From the NCBI GenBank assembly GCA_016716745.1, contig JADJVD010000005.1, forward strand, positions 407,153-471,152: DNA of 64,000 nucleotides. Direction: 5' to 3'. The notes beneath the pieces were generated by a model. That model was not told the DNA's origin. It did not search any database and saw nothing but the letters and a program-made list of their open reading frames with translations. Position numbers and translations under genes: made by a program. Numbering within the stretch: the stretch's first letter is position 1; each line of letters starts with the position of its first letter. The DNA is from Hyphomicrobiales bacterium. Its GTDB lineage: Bacteria; Pseudomonadota; Alphaproteobacteria; Rhizobiales; Beijerinckiaceae. Shown piece by piece: positions 60,037-64,000 of this stretch.

Positions 60037-61146
60037 GTGAGCGAGGAAAGACCTGTTCTTCTGGCGGCCGGTGGGACGGGCGGCCACTTGTTCCCGGCGC
60101 AGGCGCTCGCCTCCGCGCTGGCGGCGCGCGGCGTGCCCGTCGAACTCGTCACCGAAGAGCGCGCCATGAAGTATGGCGGCGAATTTCCCGCGCGCGCCAT
60201 TCACACGATCCCAGCGGCGACGCCGACCGGCGGCTCCATCGTGGCGAAGGCGCTGGCGCTCTTCAAACTGATGCGCGGCACGATTGCGGCGCGCAAGCTC
60301 GTCGCGCGCGTCGCGCCGCGCGCCGTGGTCGGGTTCGGCGGATACCCGACCGTTCCGCCGCTGCTCGCGGCGGCGCAACTGAAGGTTCCCTCGCTTCTGC
60401 ATGAGCAGAACGCGGTGATGGGGCGGGCCAATCGCTTCCTGTCCGGCTCCGTGCGGGCGATTGCGACCGGATTTCCGGCGCTTGGCGGCGTTTCCGACGC
60501 GTTGCGCGGCAAGGTGCGGCACGTCGGCAATCCGCTGCGGCCGGCCGTGCTTGCTGCGGCGGGGCTCGCCTATCCGGCCGACGATGGCCGCATCGTCGTG
60601 CTCGTCACCGGCGGATCGCAGGGCGCGCGCGTGATGTCGGATGTCGTTCCGGCCGCGATCGCTTTGCTGCAACCCGAGGAGCGGGCGCGGATCGCGCTGA
60701 CCCAGCAGGCGCGCGGCGAGGACGAGGCGCGCGTGCGCGAGGCCTACGCCAGGCTCGGCTTTGCCGCCGAGGTCGCGCCGTTCTTCGTCGATCTGCCGGC
60801 GCGGATCGCGGCCTCGCATCTGGTCGTCGCGCGCGGCGGCGCCTCCACCGTGTCCGAACTCGCGGCGATCGGGCGCGCCTGTCTTCTCGTTCCGTTTCCG
60901 CATGCGCTCGATCAGGATCAGGCCGCGAACGCGGCCTTGCTCGAGCAATGCGGCGCGGCGACCGTCGTGCCGCAGGCTGCGTTCACGGCCGAGCGACTTG
61001 CGCAGGAGCTGCGCGAGGCGATGGCCGATCCCGCCACCTTGAAAATGCGCGGAGACGCGGCGCGCGCCGTCGCTGTGACGGACGCGGCGGAGCGGCTCGC
61101 GGACCTCGTACTCGACATCTCTTCCGGAGCTCGTTCGTCATCATGA
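60037..61146 (+). CDS. murG: MurG, UDP-GlcNAc:lipid I transferase
   Basis: A 369-residue GT-B glycosyltransferase that converts lipid I to lipid II. It has the glycine-rich loop LLAAGGTGGHLFPAQALASA, GFGGYPTVPPLLAA, LHEQNAVMGRANRFL, VLVTGGSQGARVMSDVVPAA, HLVVARGGASTVSELAAIG and PFPHALDQDQAANAALLEQC. The start is taken as GTG 60037, where the conserved start begins and where a TGA in another frame would end ftsW. The stop overlaps murC by four bases. Confidence 0.95.
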   Translation: MSEERPVLLAAGGTGGHLFPAQALASALAARGVPVELVTEERAMKYGGEFPARAIHTIPAATPTGGSIVAKALALFKLMRGTIAARKLVARVAPRAVVGFGGYPTVPPLLAAAQLKVPSLLHEQNAVMGRANRFLSGSVRAIATGFPALGGVSDALRGKVRHVGNPLRPAVLAAAGLAYPADDGRIVVLVTGGSQGARVMSDVVPAAIALLQPEERARIALTQQARGEDEARVREAYARLGFAAEVAPFFVDLPARIAASHLVVARGGASTVSELAAIGRACLLVPFPHALDQDQAANAALLEQCGAATVVPQAAFTAERLAQELREAMADPATLKMRGDAARAVAVTDAAERLADLVLDISSGARSSS

Positions 61147-62552
61147 AACTGCCGCAGGACCTCGGCCCCATCCACTTCGTCGGGATCGGCGGCATCGGCA
61201 TGTCCGGCATTGCCGAAGTGCTGATCAATCTCGGCTACGCCGTGCAGGGTTCGGATGCGTCGGACAACGCCAACGTCAAGCGTTTGCGCGACAAGGGCGC
61301 GACCGTGTTCGTCGGCCACAAGGCCGAGAATGTCGGCGAGGCCGCCGTCGTCGTCGTGTCGACGGCGATCAAACGCGACAATCCGGAACTCTCGGCCGCG
61401 CGCGAACGGCGCTTGCCGGTGGTGCGCCGCGCCGAGATGCTGGCCGAGCTGATGCGGCTGAAGCAATGCGTCGCGGTGGCGGGCACGCACGGCAAGACGA
61501 CGACGACGTCGCTCGTCGCCACGCTGCTCGACGCGGGCGGTTTCGATCCGACCGTCATCAATGGCGGCATCATCAACGCCTATGGCACGAATGCGCGGCT
61601 CGGCGCGGGCAAGTGGATGGTCGTCGAGGCCGACGAGAGCGACGGCACCTTCCTGAAATTGCCGGCGGACGTCGCCATCGTCACCAATATCGACCCCGAG
61701 CATCTCGACCACTTCAAGACGTTCGACGCGATCAAGGACGCGTTCCGCGCCCTGGTCGAGAATCTGCCCTTCTACGGTTTCGCCGTGATGTGCCTCGATC
61801 ATCCCACCGTGCAGGAGCTCGTGGGCCGCATCGAGGATCGGCGCGTCGTCACCTATGGCGAAAATCCGCAGGCCGACGTGCGCCTCGTCAATGTCGACCT
61901 GTCGGGCGGCCAGTCGAAGTTCGACGTGATGCTGCGCGACCGCAAGAGCGGAAGCGAGGAGACGATTCCGGCGCTCGTTCTGCCGATGCCGGGCCATCAC
62001 AACGCGCTGAACGCGACGGCGGCCATCGCCGTCGCCCATCAGCTTGGCATGTCGGGCGCGGCGATCCGCGCCGCGCTCGCCGGCTTTAGCGGCGTCAAGC
62101 GGCGCTTCACCCGCACGGGCGAATGGAACGGGGCGATCATCTTCGACGATTACGGCCATCACCCGGTCGAGATCGCCGCGGTGCTGCGCGCGGCCCGCGC
62201 CTCGACGCGACACAAGGTGATCGCGGTGGTTCAGCCGCACCGCTACACGCGCCTGCAATCGCTGTTCAGCGAGTTCGCGAGCTGCTTCAACGACGCCGAC
62301 GACGTGATCGTGGCGGACGTGTATGCGGCCGGCGAGCAGCCGATCGAGGGCGTCGACAAGGACGGGCTCGTCGCCGCCATTCGCGCGCACGGGCATCGAC
62401 ACGCCGTGGCGCTGCCCTCGCCGGACGATCTGCCGCGCATGGTGCGCGAGCGGGCCGGACCCGGCGATTATGTCGTGCTGCTCGGCGCCGGCAACATCAC
62501 GCAATGGGCGTATGCGCTTCCGGCGCAACTGGCCGAGGGAGGGGCGAAATGA
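61143..62552 (+). CDS. murC: MurC, UDP-MurNAc:L-alanine ligase
   Basis: A 469-residue ligase. The start MKLPQDLGPIHFVGIGGIGM is standard; the P-loop is VAVAGTHGKTTTTSLVATLL; VVEADESDGTFLKLPADVAI, TNIDPEHLDHFKTFD, MPGHHNALNATAAIAVAHQL and IFDDYGHHPVEIAAVLRAAR follow. It adds the first amino acid to UDP-MurNAc. The frame is intact; it overlaps murG before and murB after by four bases. Confidence 0.97.
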   Translation: MKLPQDLGPIHFVGIGGIGMSGIAEVLINLGYAVQGSDASDNANVKRLRDKGATVFVGHKAENVGEAAVVVVSTAIKRDNPELSAARERRLPVVRRAEMLAELMRLKQCVAVAGTHGKTTTTSLVATLLDAGGFDPTVINGGIINAYGTNARLGAGKWMVVEADESDGTFLKLPADVAIVTNIDPEHLDHFKTFDAIKDAFRALVENLPFYGFAVMCLDHPTVQELVGRIEDRRVVTYGENPQADVRLVNVDLSGGQSKFDVMLRDRKSGSEETIPALVLPMPGHHNALNATAAIAVAHQLGMSGAAIRAALAGFSGVKRRFTRTGEWNGAIIFDDYGHHPVEIAAVLRAARASTRHKVIAVVQPHRYTRLQSLFSEFASCFNDADDVIVADVYAAGEQPIEGVDKDGLVAAIRAHGHRHAVALPSPDDLPRMVRERAGPGDYVVLLGAGNITQWAYALPAQLAEGGAK

Positions 62553-63490
62553 ACTTCGTCGATCTCACCAACGACATCCGCGCGCTTGCGCCCGGATTGC
62601 GCGGCAGGCTCGAAGCCAATGCGCAGCTTGCGCCTTACACGTGGTTTCGCGTCGGCGGACCGGCGCAGATGCTGTTCACGCCGCACGACGAGCAGGATCT
62701 GGCGCATTTCCTCGCGCATCTGCCGCCCGAAGTTCCGGTGACGACGATCGGCGCGGCCTCGAACATGATCGTGCGCGACGGCGGCGTGCCTGGCGTCGTC
62801 ATTCGCCTGTCGCCGAAGGGCTTCGGCGATGCGGTCGCCGCTGGCGATCTGGTGACGGCGGGCGCCGCGTGCCTCGACAAGAAGCTCGCCAATGCGGCGG
62901 CCGCCGCCTCTCTTGGCGGACTCGAGTTCTACTATGGCATTCCCGGCATGGTCGGCGGCGCGCTGCGCATGAACGCGGGCACGCGCTCCAACACCAATCC
63001 CGAGATCGAGGGCGAGACGCGCGACCGCTTCGTCTCCGCGCGCGCGGTGAAGCGCAACGGCCGGATCGTGACGCTCACGGCAGACGACATGGCGTTCACC
63101 TATCGCCATTCGGGCGCGCCGGACGATCTCGTCTTCACCAGCGCCGCGTTTCGCGGCGTTCCGGGCGAGGAAGGCGCGATCCGCGCCAAAATGGCGAAGG
63201 TGCAGGAGCATCGCGAGCGGGACCAGGAGACTCGCGCCAAGACCGGCGGGTCGACCTTCAAGAATCCGCCGGGCCATTCCGCCTGGCGCCTGATCGACGC
63301 AGCCGGCTGTCGCGGCCTGACGCTCGGCGGCGCGCAGGTTTCCGAAAAGCACTGCAACTTCCTGCTCAATCTCGGCGAGGCCACAGCGGCCGACATCGAG
63401 GAGCTGGGCGAGGAGGTGCGGCGTCGCGTCATGGCTCAGTCTGGCGTCGAACTCGATTGGGAAATCAAGCGGATCGGCGTCAAGGCGTAA
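62549..63490 (+). CDS. murB: MurB, UDP-N-acetylenolpyruvoylglucosamine reductase
   Basis: A 313-residue FAD enzyme that reduces the enolpyruvyl group to make UDP-MurNAc. NAQLAPYTWFRVGGPAQMLF, TTIGAASNMIVRDGGVPGVV, EFYYGIPGMVGGALRMNAGT, FTYRHSG, KTGGSTFKNPPGHSAWRLID and GAQVSEKHCNFLLNLGEATA show the type I MurB pattern, with the proton-donating serine in GGSTFKNP. The start overlaps murC. The gene ends the tightly overlapped block; 117 bases then separate it from ddl. Confidence 0.97.
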   Translation: MNFVDLTNDIRALAPGLRGRLEANAQLAPYTWFRVGGPAQMLFTPHDEQDLAHFLAHLPPEVPVTTIGAASNMIVRDGGVPGVVIRLSPKGFGDAVAAGDLVTAGAACLDKKLANAAAAASLGGLEFYYGIPGMVGGALRMNAGTRSNTNPEIEGETRDRFVSARAVKRNGRIVTLTADDMAFTYRHSGAPDDLVFTSAAFRGVPGEEGAIRAKMAKVQEHRERDQETRAKTGGSTFKNPPGHSAWRLIDAAGCRGLTLGGAQVSEKHCNFLLNLGEATAADIEELGEEVRRRVMAQSGVELDWEIKRIGVKA

Positions 63491-63526
63491 CCTCGCCGCT
63501 GGCGCGGCGTTCACCGTTCACCAAGG

Positions 63527-63542
63527 TTAACGGCGCCTTAAC
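63527..63542 (+). promoter_or_regulatory. CtrA box (TTAA-N7-TTAAC) upstream of ddl
   Basis: The bases read TTAA, CGGCGCC, TTAAC, an exact match to the CtrA master-regulator consensus TTAA-N7-TTAAC. It lies 65 bases before the ddl start codon, a position where CtrA usually overlaps the -35 region of target promoters. It marks a probable separate promoter for ddl and whatever division genes follow (ftsQ, ftsA, ftsZ in relatives). Confidence 0.65.
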
Positions 63543-63607
63543 TTTTCCTGTCGCATGCTCCGCGCGGCGCGCGCGTCGGCAAGGCGCGGCGCGGGAGTCT
63601 TGGGACT

Positions 63608-64000
63608 ATGACGAAGCATGTCGCCGTTCTGATGGGCGGATGGTCGGCCGAGCGCGAGGTGTCGCTCAACTCGGGCGAGGGCTGCGCAAGCGCGCTCGAG
63701 GGCGAAGGCTATCGCGTGACGCGGGTCGATGTCGGCCGCGACATCGCCGACGTGCTGACCAAGCTCAAGCCCGACGTCGCCTTCAATGCGCTGCACGGGC
63801 GCTTCGGCGAGGACGGAACGATCCAGGGCATGCTGGAGATCCTGCGCATTCCCTACACGCATTCGGGCGTGCTCGCCTCCTCGCTCGCGATGCAGAAGGA
63901 CACGGCGAAGATCGTGCTGAAGGCGGCCGGCGTGCCGGTGCCGCATGGCGTCACCGTGTCCCGCTTCGAGGCCGCCAGGCGCCACGTCCTGCCGCCGCCC
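63608..64000 (+). CDS. ddl: D-alanine--D-alanine ligase, 3'-truncated by the window end
   Basis: The first 131 codons of an ATP-grasp ligase: KHVAVLMGGWSAEREVSLNS is the classic N-terminus, FNALHGRFGEDGTIQGMLEI and IPYTHSGVLASSLAMQKD follow, then KAAGVPVPHGV at the start of the ATP-grasp part. It makes the D-Ala-D-Ala dipeptide used by MurF. The rest lies beyond the window. Confidence 0.95.
   Translation, partial: MTKHVAVLMGGWSAEREVSLNSGEGCASALEGEGYRVTRVDVGRDIADVLTKLKPDVAFNALHGRFGEDGTIQGMLEILRIPYTHSGVLASSLAMQKDTAKIVLKAAGVPVPHGVTVSRFEAARRHVLPPP

Overview
The window is a very GC-rich stretch of an alphaproteobacterial chromosome, most likely from the Hyphomicrobiales (Rhizobiales). The evidence is the mra/mur/fts division and cell-wall cluster with a ddl-type D-Ala ligase after murB, the ImuA-ImuB-DnaE2 mutasome behind a GAAC-N7-GAAC LexA box, an ArsR-methyltransferase/metF/metH methionine cluster, DUF3422, and CtrA-type TTAA-N7-TTAAC boxes. 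An MfnB-like domain fused to dihydroneopterin aldolase, beside folP and folK, together with fdhD and molybdenum-cofactor genes, hints at a methylotroph relative. This is not proven by the window.

Layout. 1-3350: a small catabolic-looking operon (SnoaL-like protein, double cupin, MetE-like methyltransferase, alpha/beta hydrolase). 3350-4240: a transposase remnant and divergent tRNA-Gln and tRNA-Pro genes. 4400-9920: imuA-imuB-dnaE2, the SOS mutagenesis operon. 10290-12850: an RTX-type exported protein. 13107-16274: a sugar-type ABC importer without its ATPase. 16468-19749: fdhD, mobA, moeA, mobB. 19855-23048: tusA, cytochrome c, MfnB-FolB fusion, folP, folK. 23045-28640: DUF3422, a TonB-like protein, a quinone-oxidoreductase-like enzyme, a palindromic repeat cluster and a KAP-type NTPase. 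28873-30917: damaged ettA and a small exported protein. 31088-35595: a lectin-like protein and a minimal spore-coat-U/chaperone/usher pilus set. 35711-41083: a small winged-helix protein, prmB, a CPA2 antiporter with Usp domains, trmO and a B3/B4-domain protein. 41154-46812: ArsR-methyltransferase, metF and metH. 46831-48823: transglutaminase-like protein, amidase and a glycine-zipper lipoprotein. 49066-49455: RNase P RNA. 49787-64000: mraZ, rsmH, ftsL, ftsI, murE, murF, mraY, murD, ftsW, murG, murC, murB and the start of ddl. Most genes of this last block overlap by four bases, so they are probably co-translated.

Quality warning. At least nine genes carry one-base indels, often in runs of G or C: imuB, the RTX gene, the TonB-like gene, the KAP gene, the lectin-like gene, the antiporter, murE, murD and ftsW. 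In addition, metH and ettA carry many indels, and ettA has also lost about 30 codons near its 3' end. Several of these genes are essential or nearly so, and the protein reads cleanly on both sides of each break. I therefore think most breaks are sequence errors rather than real pseudogenes, but the sequence alone cannot prove this.

Regulatory signals supported by the bases are a LexA operator overlapping the imuA start codon, an 18-bp perfect palindrome overlapping the start codon of the ArsR-methyltransferase gene, a perfect CtrA box ahead of ddl, and weaker CtrA-like boxes ahead of the pilus genes and the mra operon.
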